Shown one piece after another: positions 1 through 10,230 of a stretch of DNA of 64,000 nt (position 1 is the first letter of the stretch; each line of letters opens with the position of its first letter). Made by a program: the position numbers and the translations under genes. The notes under the pieces were generated by a model that saw only the letters and a list, made by a program, of their open reading frames with translations, was not told the DNA's origin and did not search any database. Source of the stretch: Rhodanobacter sp. Root480 (lineage in GTDB: Bacteria > Pseudomonadota > Gammaproteobacteria > Xanthomonadales > Rhodanobacteraceae); the NCBI RefSeq assembly GCF_001426645.1, contig NZ_LMEX01000002.1:268322-332321 (forward strand). The letters run 5' to 3'.

Positions 1-572
1 AGCGCACAGGTCTCCGGGCCGCCGAACAGGTACACCAGGAACGCCACCAGGCCCACGCAACCGAGCCCCAGCGCCAGCAGGCACGATTTTGCGTGATCAA
101 TACGGTTGCTGGCCGCCAGCAGCACCCGGCCGAGAATGGTGGTGCCGATCAGGTAACCGGCAAGCATCACGATGAAGCCGGCCTTGACCAGCCACGGCAT
201 GCCCACCAGACCGACATTCGCCAGCACGTAGCCGCCGAACACGCTCGCCGCCACCGGCACATAGTGACGCCGCGACAGCGCCGGCAGGTTCATCCAGCGC
301 GGAAACACCGTCAGCAGAAAGCCGAACATGAACAGCGGAAACAACCCGTACTGGATCACCATCGCATGCGCCCAGCCCGGCGGAATCGATGGCTGCGGCC
401 AGCCGCCCAGGCCGAAGCGCATCCAGGTCAGCTCCACCGCCCACCACGCCATGCTCAGCAGCACCGCGATGGCGCCGGCCAGGAACAGCAAACGGTGCGG
501 CGCCGAGCTGAGCAGGGCGGGCAGTTCGGCGAACGTCGCCGGCTTGACGCTGGAAGTGCGTGATTCGGCCAT
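1..572 (-). CDS. nnrS: NnrS family membrane protein, 3' end outside window
   Basis: The visible 190 residues begin MAESRTSSVKPATFAELP and contain about five hydrophobic segments. They include a WWAVELTWMRFGLGGW stretch and an FPLFMFGFLLTVFPRWM stretch typical of NnrS proteins. NnrS is a haem- and copper-containing inner-membrane protein linked to nitric oxide tolerance in denitrifiers. The start was chosen at the ATG at 572, the first in-frame start of the hydrophobic reading frame. The gene runs off the left edge, so its C-terminal half and downstream partners are unseen. An FNR-type palindrome and a Fur-like sequence lie just upstream, in the gap shared with the divergent dehydrogenase gene. 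The family assignment rests on my reading of the N-terminal half only. Confidence 0.75.
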   Translation of the reverse strand, partial: MAESRTSSVKPATFAELPALLSSAPHRLLFLAGAIAVLLSMAWWAVELTWMRFGLGGWPQPSIPPGWAHAMVIQYGLFPLFMFGFLLTVFPRWMNLPALSRRHYVPVAASVFGGYVLANVGLVGMPWLVKAGFIVMLAGYLIGTTILGRVLLAASNRIDHAKSCLLALGLGCVGLVAFLVYLFGGPETCA

Positions 573-585
573 GAGCCATCTCGAA

Positions 586-600
586 TGAGAATGATTTCCA
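586..600. promoter_or_regulatory. possible Fur-type box upstream of nnrS
   Basis: TGAGAATGATTTCCA matches 11 of the 14 defined positions of the 7-1-7 Fur consensus TGATAATNATTATCA. It lies 13 bases upstream of the nnrS start codon, where a bound repressor could block transcription. A single match of this quality can occur by chance. Confidence 0.3.
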
Positions 601-688
601 CATAGTGGCAGATCGACGTACGCCACGACATTGACCTGTATCAGCGCGCGCACCGCGCGCTTTTGCCGCGCCGGCGCAGGGCGGAAGG

Positions 689-702
689 TTGACCACGATC
701 AA
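689..702. promoter_or_regulatory. FNR/ANR-type binding site
   Basis: TTGACCACGATCAA matches nine of the ten defined bases of the FNR box TTGAT-N4-ATCAA. It lies between divergent nnrS and the dehydrogenase that heads the stress-protein/ATPase/acetate-kinase string, about 64 bases upstream of the latter's ATG. Two FNR-type regulators with all iron-sulfur cysteines are encoded in the same window, so oxygen-dependent control of one or both directions is plausible. Confidence 0.6.
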
Positions 703-759
703 CACCCACTCGCGCGATCGGGGTCAGGCTGTACCTGACATCCACATGGAGACACGACC

Positions 760-1521
760 ATGGGCAGACTGAGCGGCAAGGTGGCGCTGGTGACAGGCGG
801 CGCATTGGGCATCGGCGCGGCATGCGTGACACGGATGATCGAGGCCGGTGCGAAAGTGGCCATCGTCGACCTGCACGACGACGCAGGGCAGGCGCTGGCC
901 GCGCAGCACGGCGGCAACGCACGCTATTTCCACGCCGACGTATCCAGCGAGGCCCAGGTGGCCGCGGCGATCGCCGGCACGGTGGAGGCGTTTGGACGTC
1001 TGGACGTACTGGTCAACAACGCCGGTATTGCCGGGGCGAACAAGCCCACGCACGAACTTACCGAAGCCGAATGGGACCGCGTGCAGGCGATCAACGTGAA
1101 GGGCGTGTTCTTCGCCACCAAGCACGCGATCGCGCCGCTGCGCGCGGCCGGTGGCGGCAGCATCATCAACCTGTCGTCGATCTACGGCCTGGTCGGCGCG
1201 GCGGATTCACCGCCCTACCATGCGTCCAAGGGTGCGGTGCGGCTGATGAGCAAGACCGACGCCATGCTGTACGCGGCCGACAGGATCCGCGTCAATTCCA
1301 TCCACCCCGGTTTCATCTGGACACCGATGGTGGAACAGCACATCGCCTCAATGGGCGGCGACCCCGTGCAGCATCGCCACGAAGTCGGCGCCCTGCATCC
1401 GCTGGGCCACATGGGCGACGCGGACGACATCGCCTGGGGCGTGGTCTATCTCGCCTCCGACGAATCGAAATTCGTGACCGGCAGCGAGCTGGTCATCGAT
1501 GGTGGCTACACCTGCCACTGA
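760..1521 (+). CDS. short-chain dehydrogenase/reductase (SDR)
   Basis: A 253-residue classical SDR, an NAD(P)-dependent oxidoreductase. The Rossmann glycine motif TGGALGIG is at residues 12-19 and NNAG is at 86-89. The catalytic Ser140, Tyr153 and Lys157 are in place, and the protein ends with the usual VIDGGY segment. Asp37 at the end of the second beta strand suggests NAD rather than NADP preference. The length is normal for the family. GGAG lies eight bases before the ATG. It is the first gene of a same-strand string (stress protein, ATPase, phosphotransacetylase, acetate kinase) and has an FNR-type box upstream. The substrate cannot be read from the sequence; relatives are annotated as cyclopentanol, hydroxysteroid or glucose dehydrogenases. 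Confidence 0.9.
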   Translation: MGRLSGKVALVTGGALGIGAACVTRMIEAGAKVAIVDLHDDAGQALAAQHGGNARYFHADVSSEAQVAAAIAGTVEAFGRLDVLVNNAGIAGANKPTHELTEAEWDRVQAINVKGVFFATKHAIAPLRAAGGGSIINLSSIYGLVGAADSPPYHASKGAVRLMSKTDAMLYAADRIRVNSIHPGFIWTPMVEQHIASMGGDPVQHRHEVGALHPLGHMGDADDIAWGVVYLASDESKFVTGSELVIDGGYTCH

Positions 1522-1547
1522 TTTGCCCCGACATAGAGGAGTTCGCC

Positions 1548-1982
1548 ATGTTCAAGCGCATCCTGCTACCCATCGACGGTTCCGAGCTGTCGCTGCGCGC
1601 CGTCGACCTCGGCGTGGGGCTGGCCGCCAAAGTCGGCGCCAGCGTGTACGCATTCCATGTGATCGCCCCGTTGCCCGCCTCCGCCTACGCGGTGGAATTC
1701 ATCCAGGTCGATCCCGAGTACACCATCGAGGCCAGCGCCGCCGCCGAAAGCTACCTGGCCGAGGTGCACCAGCGCGCCGAAGCCGCCGGCGTCCACTGCG
1801 ACAGCAGCTACCAGACCGACGCACGCCCCTACTCCGCCATCGTGGAAGTGGCGCGCAAGCAGCACTGCGACCTGATCGTGATGGCCTCGCACGGCTGGCG
1901 CGGCTTCGACCGGCTGCTGCTGGGCAGCGAGACGCACAAGGTGATCCTCAACGGCGACGTGCCGGTGCTGGTTTGCCGCTGA
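1548..1982 (+). CDS. universal stress protein (UspA family)
   Basis: A 144-residue single-domain UspA protein beginning MFKRILLPIDGSELS. The C-terminal nucleotide-binding signature reads SHG, nine residues, then GS, followed by KVILNGDVPVLVCR, which resembles ATP-binding Usp proteins. The ATG at 1548 is preceded by AGAGGA. Longer in-frame extension upstream overlaps the dehydrogenase gene and was not used. It sits 26 bases after the dehydrogenase and 21 before the P-type ATPase. In Pseudomonas and related bacteria, Usp genes of this kind belong to the ANR regulon and support anaerobic survival; a similar role is inferred from the FNR-type box at 689-702. Confidence 0.88.
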   Translation: MFKRILLPIDGSELSLRAVDLGVGLAAKVGASVYAFHVIAPLPASAYAVEFIQVDPEYTIEASAAAESYLAEVHQRAEAAGVHCDSSYQTDARPYSAIVEVARKQHCDLIVMASHGWRGFDRLLLGSETHKVILNGDVPVLVCR

Positions 1983-2003
1983 GCACGGCCCGCAGACCGC
2001 GGC

Positions 2004-4529
<2,526 letters not shown>

Positions 4530-4610
4530 CCCGCGACCGCGCCACAGGCGATATCTTCAACCCTGCCGGCCCACCCCCCCATCTCGCGCCGGCCCAGCGG
4601 AGGCCACGCC

Positions 4611-5549
4611 ATGACCACGACGCCCGCCCACACCACCGTCGGACAGCCGCTGCTGGAACGCGCGCGGCAGCTGGGTGCTCTCCGCATGGCGGTGGTCCAT
4701 CCCTGTGACGCCACCAGCCTGGCCGCCGCGCTGGATGCCTGGCGTTGCGGATTGATCGAGCCGGTGCTGGTGGCGCCACGCCACAAGCTTGAGCAGGTCG
4801 CGAAAGACGGCGCGCTCGACCTGGCCGGCGTCCCCATCGACGACGTGCCACACAGCCACGCGGCGGCAGCCCGGGCGGTGGCGCTGGCCGCCAGCGGGCA
4901 CGTCGACGCGTTGATGAAAGGCAGCCTGCATACCGACGAACTGATGACCGCGGTGATTGCTACCACGTCCGGCCTGCGCACGGCGCGGCGCATCTCGCAT
5001 TGCTACCTGATGCACACGCCGGCCTACCCCCGCCCGTTCATCATCACCGATGGCGCCATCAACATCGCGCCGACGCTGGAGGACAAGGCCGACATCGTGC
5101 GCAACGCGATCGACTTGGCCCACATCCTGGGCGTGGCCACGCCGCGCGTGGCCATCCTGGCCGCGGTGGAGACGATCAACCCGCGCATGCAGGCCACGCT
5201 GGACGCGGCCGCGCTGTGCAAGATGGCCGATCGCGGCCAGATCACCGGCGCGATCCTGGACGGGCCATTGGCCTTCGACAACGCGATCTCAGTCACCGCC
5301 GCGAAGATCAAGGGCATCGCCTCGGAGGTGGCCGGCCGCGCCGACATCCTGCTGGTGCCCGACCTGGAAAGCGGCAACATGCTGGCCAAGCAGTTGGAAT
5401 ATCTCGGCGGTGCCACCAGCGCGGCGGTGGTGGTAGGCGCGCGTGTACCGATCGTGCTGACCAGCCGCGCCGACTCGAGCGAATCGCGCATCGCCTCCTG
5501 CGCGCTGGCCGTGCTGATCGCCCATCATTACCAGGGCTCGCCGCCATGA
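4611..5549 (+). CDS. pta: phosphate acetyl/butyryltransferase family enzyme
   Basis: A 312-residue enzyme corresponding to the catalytic PTA/PTB domain alone, without the long N-terminal regulatory domains of E. coli Pta. It should interconvert acetyl-CoA and phosphate with acetyl phosphate and CoA. Recognisable segments include DALMKGSLHT, the glycine/aspartate-rich ILDGPLAFDNAIS and LLVPDLESGNMLAKQL, all typical of the family. Its stop overlaps the acetate kinase start (ATGA), so the two are translationally coupled and form the ATP-yielding acetate pathway. A butyryl rather than acetyl preference cannot be excluded, but the acetate kinase partner favours acetyl. Confidence 0.88.
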   Translation: MTTTPAHTTVGQPLLERARQLGALRMAVVHPCDATSLAAALDAWRCGLIEPVLVAPRHKLEQVAKDGALDLAGVPIDDVPHSHAAAARAVALAASGHVDALMKGSLHTDELMTAVIATTSGLRTARRISHCYLMHTPAYPRPFIITDGAINIAPTLEDKADIVRNAIDLAHILGVATPRVAILAAVETINPRMQATLDAAALCKMADRGQITGAILDGPLAFDNAISVTAAKIKGIASEVAGRADILLVPDLESGNMLAKQLEYLGGATSAAVVVGARVPIVLTSRADSSESRIASCALAVLIAHHYQGSPP

Positions 5550-6739
5550 CCGACGCTGCCGGCCACCCGCTGATCCTGGTGCTCAACTGCGGCTCCTCCA
5601 GCATCAAGTTCGCGCTGTTCGATGCCAGCCACGCGCCGCTGTCGCGCACGCCGTACTGGAGCGGCGCGATCGAGGGCATCACCGGTGCCACGCCGGTGTT
5701 CAGCGCCATCGACGCCGCTGTCGAGCCGCTGACACTGGACGCCGAACGTCCGTATTTCTCGGCCCTGACGCTGTTGCGCCAGCGCATCCGGGATCGGCTG
5801 GACGAGCGCCGCATCGTGGTGGTCGCCCACCGTGTCGTGCATGGCGGCAGCAAGTATTTCGAGCCGACGCGGGTCGACGCCGCGGTGCTGGCTGAGCTGA
5901 AAAGCTATATCCCGCTGGCGCCGTTGCACCAACCTTTTGCGCTGGAAGCGATCGCCGCGCTGCTGGCTGAACAGCCGCAGCTGCCGCAGATCGCCTGCTT
6001 CGACACCGCGTTCCACCAGACCATGCCCACCGTGGAAAAAATGCTGCCGCTGCCACGGTCGGCCTGGCAGCAGGGCTTGCGTCGCTACGGTTTCCACGGT
6101 TTGTCGTATGCCTACGTGGCGCAGGTGTTGGGCGAGCGCCACGGCACCGCCGCGCGCGGCCGCACGATCGTGGCGCACCTGGGCAGCGGCGCCAGCCTGT
6201 GCGCGCTGCAGGACTTGCGCAGCGTCGCCACCACCATGGGTTTCTCCGCGCTGGACGGATTGATGATGGGCACGCGTTGCGGCGCGCTCGACCCCGGCGC
6301 GCTGATCTACCTGATGGAGATCCGCAAGCTGTCGCTCGAACAAGTGGCGCGGATGCTGTACCACGAGTCCGGCCTGCTCGGTGTTTCCGGCATCTCCGCC
6401 GATCCGCGCGTGTTGTTGCAGCACGAAGACGACGCAAACGCACGCGAAGCGCTGGACCTGTACGTGCGCAGTGCGGTGCGCGAAGTGGGCGCGCTGGCGG
6501 CGGCGCTGAACGGTTTGGACATGCTGGCGTTCACCGCCGGCATCGGCGAGCACAACGCGGTGATCCGCGAACGCATCTGCGCCGGGCTGGGCTTCCTCGG
6601 CGTCGAGCTGGACCCTTCGGCGAATGCCGCCCACGCCGCGGTCATCTCCAGCGCCTCCAGCAAGGTGCGCGTGGTGGTCGAACCCACCAATGAGGAATGG
6701 GTGGCGGCCAGCGCGGCGGCGGCCATCATCGGTCACTGA
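5546..6739 (+). CDS. ackA: acetate kinase
   Basis: A 397-residue acetate/propionate kinase. It has the N-terminal phosphate motif NCGSSSIKF, the RYGFHGLSY segment and the C-terminal TAGIGEHN adenosine-site motif. It converts acetyl phosphate and ADP to acetate and ATP, or the reverse. The ATG at 5546 overlaps the stop of the phosphotransacetylase gene by four bases, which fixes the start. The length is normal. With the upstream stress protein and ATPase it forms a low-oxygen, substrate-level phosphorylation module; the FNR-type box at 689-702 is the nearest candidate control site. Confidence 0.95.
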   Translation: MTDAAGHPLILVLNCGSSSIKFALFDASHAPLSRTPYWSGAIEGITGATPVFSAIDAAVEPLTLDAERPYFSALTLLRQRIRDRLDERRIVVVAHRVVHGGSKYFEPTRVDAAVLAELKSYIPLAPLHQPFALEAIAALLAEQPQLPQIACFDTAFHQTMPTVEKMLPLPRSAWQQGLRRYGFHGLSYAYVAQVLGERHGTAARGRTIVAHLGSGASLCALQDLRSVATTMGFSALDGLMMGTRCGALDPGALIYLMEIRKLSLEQVARMLYHESGLLGVSGISADPRVLLQHEDDANAREALDLYVRSAVREVGALAAALNGLDMLAFTAGIGEHNAVIRERICAGLGFLGVELDPSANAAHAAVISSASSKVRVVVEPTNEEWVAASAAAAIIGH

Positions 6740-6780
6740 AGCGCCGGCTCCCCGCCACCACATCCCACCGGAAGCACCCA

Positions 6781-7156
6781 TGGCCGAGCGCAGGAACACC
6801 GAAGATGGCGGCGCCGTGAAGCCGGTGTGGGCCAATCTGAGCACGGGCCTGGTCACCGGCGCGGCGGGCTGGAATACAAGCCGCGGAACGCCCGGTTTTT
6901 CTACACCGTGCTGATCGTCGCCAGCCTCGCCGGCATCGCGCTGAACCTGACGCCGCTGGACCCGATCAAGGCCTTGTACTGGAGCGCGGTGATCAACGGC
7001 GTGACCGCCGTGCCGCTGATGATCGTGATGATGCTGATGGGCTCGCGGCGCAAGGTCATGGGCAAATTCACCCTGCCCTGGCCACTGAAAGATTTTCGGC
7101 TGGCTGGCTACTGCGGCAATGGCCACGCGGCCGTGGTGATGTTTGCCACCTGGTGA
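6781..7156 (+). pseudogene. remnant of an NRAMP metal transporter gene
   Basis: This stretch joins two distant parts of an NRAMP (Mn/Fe transporter) gene. Starting at the ATG at 6781 it reads MAERRNTEDGGAV, then LSTGLVTGAA, the conserved N-terminal segment normally followed by DDDPSG. At about 6860-6870 it jumps, with a change of frame, to the C-terminal part: LEYKPRNARFFYTV, then SAVINGVTAVPLMIVMM and GSRRKVMGKFTLP. About two thirds of the normal protein is missing. A second pair of compensating frame changes near 7087-7130 hides GWLATAAMA before the final VVMFATW. The frame of the first part stops at about 6914. The gene is non-functional. It follows ackA by 41 bases. Confidence 0.78.
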
Positions 7157-7256
7157 AGTCGCCGACGACAGCCGATTCTTCGCATCCGCCCGACAGACCG
7201 GGCAGTACACTCCGCCGCAACACGTACCCATCCGCACCGCAACAGGAGCAAGCGCC

Positions 7257-8000
7257 ATGTTGACCTTGATCGATGGACTTCCGGACCACGTCATCGGCAT
7301 CCGCATCACCGACAAGCTGCGTGCGGAGGATTACGAGAAGCAGCTCATCCCGCTGGTCAACGAGCGGCTGGAGAAACACGCCAAGCTCGATTTCCTGTGC
7401 TGCATCGACGGCGAATGGAAAGGCATGGAAGCCGGCGCGGTGTGGCAGGACCTGCGGCTGGGCCTGGGCCGCATCGGGCACTGGGCGCGCCTGGCGATCG
7501 TCACCGACATCGGCTGGATGGAGAACGCGGTCAAGCTGTTCAGCGTGTTTTCGCCCGGTGAACTGCGCCATTTCGACAGCGACGATTACGACGAGGCCAG
7601 GGACTGGGTCTGCGAAAGCGCTCGCGCCCGTATCGGCATCGCGCTCGATGTGGACACCGGCATCCTGGTGCTGGAGCCGGCTGCCGACAAGGCGCTGAGC
7701 GAAGATGATTTCGAGGCGGTCGGCAAGGCGATCGGCCACTACCTGGAAGACCACAAACGGTTGCGCGGCATCATGATCCACAGCCGGCGTTTTCCCGGCT
7801 GGCGGAGCATCGGTGCGCTGTTGGCGCACCTGAAGTTCGTCAACAGCGTGCATGACAGGATCGACAGATTGGCCATGGTCACCAGCAGCCCGCTGGGGTC
7901 GATCGCCGACCATGTGCTCGACCCGTTGATGCTGGCCAAGGTGCGCAAGTTCGATTACGACGAGCGCGACCAGGCCATGGCCTGGCTGAAGGAGCCGTAG
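7257..8000 (+). CDS. tandem SpoIIAA-like (STAS-related) protein
   Basis: A 247-residue soluble protein made of two consecutive copies of a SpoIIAA-like (PF11964-type) fold. The first spans about residues 1-120 (MLTLIDGLPDHVIGIRI onwards) and the second about 125-247 (RIGIALDVDTGILVLEPA onwards). Each copy has the alternating hydrophobic strands and the downstream SPLGSIADHVLDPL or matching WMENAVKLFSVFSPGE element. Single-domain relatives are common in marine and soil proteobacteria and have no settled function; lipid or small-ligand binding has been suggested. The ATG at 7257 follows AGGAGC. The gene stands alone after the NRAMP remnant and converges on the transpeptidase gene. I infer a duplication within one gene. 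Confidence 0.7.
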   Translation: MLTLIDGLPDHVIGIRITDKLRAEDYEKQLIPLVNERLEKHAKLDFLCCIDGEWKGMEAGAVWQDLRLGLGRIGHWARLAIVTDIGWMENAVKLFSVFSPGELRHFDSDDYDEARDWVCESARARIGIALDVDTGILVLEPAADKALSEDDFEAVGKAIGHYLEDHKRLRGIMIHSRRFPGWRSIGALLAHLKFVNSVHDRIDRLAMVTSSPLGSIADHVLDPLMLAKVRKFDYDERDQAMAWLKEP

Positions 8001-8009
8001 CGCGCTTCG

Positions 8010-9677
8010 TCACTCGTGCCCGGGCGCCGCCATCAGCGGTGCGGCGAAGGCTTGCCACGGTGACGTCCGCGCACGATCCAGCGCGGTGAGCACGGGCGCA
8101 TCGCGCCGGTAGATGTCGGGCCGGAAACCGATCCTGTCGCCATCGCGCAGGTCCACCGTCCAGTACGCCAGCAACACCGGCACCGGCTGGCGCAAGGTCA
8201 CGGCGCGCGTCTTGCCGCTGTCGATGGCGGCGTCGATCGCCGCCCGATTCCATTGCACCGGGTCATCCAGCAGCAACTCGGCCAGCTCGCGCGGACGTTC
8301 CACCCGGATGCAGCCGGAGCTGTTGGCGCGTTGCGGGTTGGCGAACAATTCCTGGTGCGGCGTGTCGTGCAGGTAGATCGCGTAGTCGTTGGGAAAGCGG
8401 ATCACCAGCCGGCCGAGTGAGTTGCCCGGCCCGGCGTCCTGGCGCAGCACGATGCCACGCGGGTTGGCCCAGTTCACGCTGCCCGGCGACAGCTCACGAC
8501 CCTGGCTGTCCAGCACGCGGATGCGGTTGGCGGCGAGGTAGCCGAGGTTCTTGCGGACCTTCGGCAGGATGTCGTTTTTCAGGATGGTGGGCGGCACCGT
8601 CCAGGTCGGGTTGAGCGTGAGGTAGGTGATCTGCGACTTGAACACCGGCGTGCTGCGGTACGGCTTGCCCACCTGCACGCGCGCGCGCCAGGCCGGCTTG
8701 GCATCCTTGTAATAGGTGACGCCGTAGCCGGCGATATCCACCATCACGAAGTTGCCGTGCAACTGGTGCAGCAACCAGCGCGCACGCTCCAGGTTCACCC
8801 GCAGCTGGTCGACGCGCGCCGCCGGCGCCACGTTCAACGCGGCCCACGTGTTCGCCCCCACCCGGCCATCGTCGCTGAGGTATTGCTCGCGCTGGAATTG
8901 CCTGAGCGCCTGCTGCAACGCCGGGTCGTAACGTTCCGCCGCATCGGTGGCGACGCCCACGTCGTAGCCGATCCGCTGCAGCCGAAGCCGCAATGCCGGC
9001 ACGCGCGGATCGAGCGCATCGGGCTCCAGCGTGGGGCCGCTGGCGATCGGCTCCCAGTCACCCTGCGCCGCTATCTGCCGCCACCGGGCCAGGGCATCAC
9101 GCAGCCTGGCGTACAACGCGTTCTGCGGTCGCGCCTGCGCAAACAACTCGCCGATGCGGCCCTGCGCCAGCGCGTCGCGCACACTCTGCACGCCGCGTCC
9201 TGCCACCGGTTGTCGCGCGTCGAAATTCCAGTGCGTATCCAGCGACGCCGGATCGACCTTGCCGCGGTACAGGTGGGTCAGCGCGGCGAGGCAGGCGTCG
9301 GTGGCGAGCAGGTCGAACTGCGCGCGTTGCAACGCGGTGGCGTGCGGATCGGTCAGCAGCGCGCGGCCACGCGACAGCGCGTCCACTGCATAGTCGTCCG
9401 GGTTCAACCCGTCGGCGGCCACGCCACGCAAGGCCGCCAGCAACTGGTCGACATCGGCCGGCCGTGTCCACGCGGGCGCAAATTGCGCTTGCGCGTAGAA
9501 CGTGGCCAACGCCTTGTCCATTCCCGCACCGGGCCCATTGAGGGCCGGCTCGACGTGCTCGCGGATCAGCTCGGCCACCGGATCGGGCGGCGGTACAGGG
9601 TCCGCGTGCGCGGGCTGAACCACGCCGAATGCCAGCATCAGCACGGCGATGAAGGGCAACACCCGGATAACAGGCAC
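8010..9677 (-). CDS. murein L,D-transpeptidase (YcbB/LdtD type)
   Basis: About 555 residues. An N-terminal signal peptide (VIRVLPFIAVLMLAFGVVQPAHA) is followed by a scaffold domain and a peptidoglycan-binding segment (ALRQFQREQYLSDDGRVG). The C-terminal YkuD domain holds HDTPHQELF and SSGCIRV, whose cysteine at about residue 455 is the catalytic nucleophile. Such periplasmic enzymes make 3-3 cross-links in peptidoglycan. The GTG at 9677 was chosen because GGGAGAAA lies just upstream and the signal peptide begins there. An ATG at 9707 would add ten residues without a convincing ribosome site. It converges with the SpoIIAA-like gene and lies downstream of an OsmC gene on the same strand. Confidence 0.88.
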   Translation of the reverse strand: MPVIRVLPFIAVLMLAFGVVQPAHADPVPPPDPVAELIREHVEPALNGPGAGMDKALATFYAQAQFAPAWTRPADVDQLLAALRGVAADGLNPDDYAVDALSRGRALLTDPHATALQRAQFDLLATDACLAALTHLYRGKVDPASLDTHWNFDARQPVAGRGVQSVRDALAQGRIGELFAQARPQNALYARLRDALARWRQIAAQGDWEPIASGPTLEPDALDPRVPALRLRLQRIGYDVGVATDAAERYDPALQQALRQFQREQYLSDDGRVGANTWAALNVAPAARVDQLRVNLERARWLLHQLHGNFVMVDIAGYGVTYYKDAKPAWRARVQVGKPYRSTPVFKSQITYLTLNPTWTVPPTILKNDILPKVRKNLGYLAANRIRVLDSQGRELSPGSVNWANPRGIVLRQDAGPGNSLGRLVIRFPNDYAIYLHDTPHQELFANPQRANSSGCIRVERPRELAELLLDDPVQWNRAAIDAAIDSGKTRAVTLRQPVPVLLAYWTVDLRDGDRIGFRPDIYRRDAPVLTALDRARTSPWQAFAAPLMAAPGHE

Positions 9678-9760
9678 GGCGGTTTCTCCCGATGAACCTT
9701 GTTGCATGGTGCCACGCCCCGGCGACCACACGCGAAGACTCGCTGGCTGGCGTGGAAGTG

Positions 9761-10192
9761 TCAGTCCTCCTCCGTCTGGCGTCGCAGCACGCCGGAAAGC
9801 CGGGTGCCCGGCGCCACGGTATTGAACACCGTGCCGTATTTGCGCACGTTGTCGTGCAGCAGGGCCAGGCGCTGCTCGCTCTCGTCGCTATCCACCAGGA
9901 TTTCGTAGTCGATCGATTCCAGCTGCGGCGGCACGTCCTGGCGCACACCGCTGATGCGTACCTGCACGCCCCGCAACCGAAACTTCAACATCGGCGTGAC
10001 CCGCTCGATGCCCTTGATGATGCAGGCCGACACGGCGGCCAGCAGCAGTTCGGCAGGGTTGAACGCATCGACGCGACCGGCCAGGTCAGTGTCCAGCGAC
10101 AGTTCGGCGCTCTTGCAGCGGGCGATGCTGCCGTGGGCATCCGTGCGGCGCGCCGCGACATGGAAACTGAGTTTGCGGGTGGTTTCAGTCAC
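9761..10192 (-). CDS. OsmC family protein
   Basis: A 143-residue OsmC/Ohr-fold protein with the helix segment NPAELLLAAVSACIIKGIERV that carries the family's central cysteine (AVSAC). OsmC relatives are cytoplasmic thiol peroxidases, but this subgroup is often simply annotated OsmC family protein. A second catalytic cysteine near the N-terminus may be the Cys in IARCKSAELS, although spacing differs from classical Ohr, so peroxidase activity is uncertain. The gene lies 38 bases beyond the end of the histidine kinase gene on the same strand and may share its transcript. Confidence 0.75.
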   Translation of the reverse strand: MTETTRKLSFHVAARRTDAHGSIARCKSAELSLDTDLAGRVDAFNPAELLLAAVSACIIKGIERVTPMLKFRLRGVQVRISGVRQDVPPQLESIDYEILVDSDESEQRLALLHDNVRKYGTVFNTVAPGTRLSGVLRRQTEED

Positions 10193-10230
10193 GTGATTCT
10201 CCGTGGACGCCCGATGCAGGGGCCGATGGC

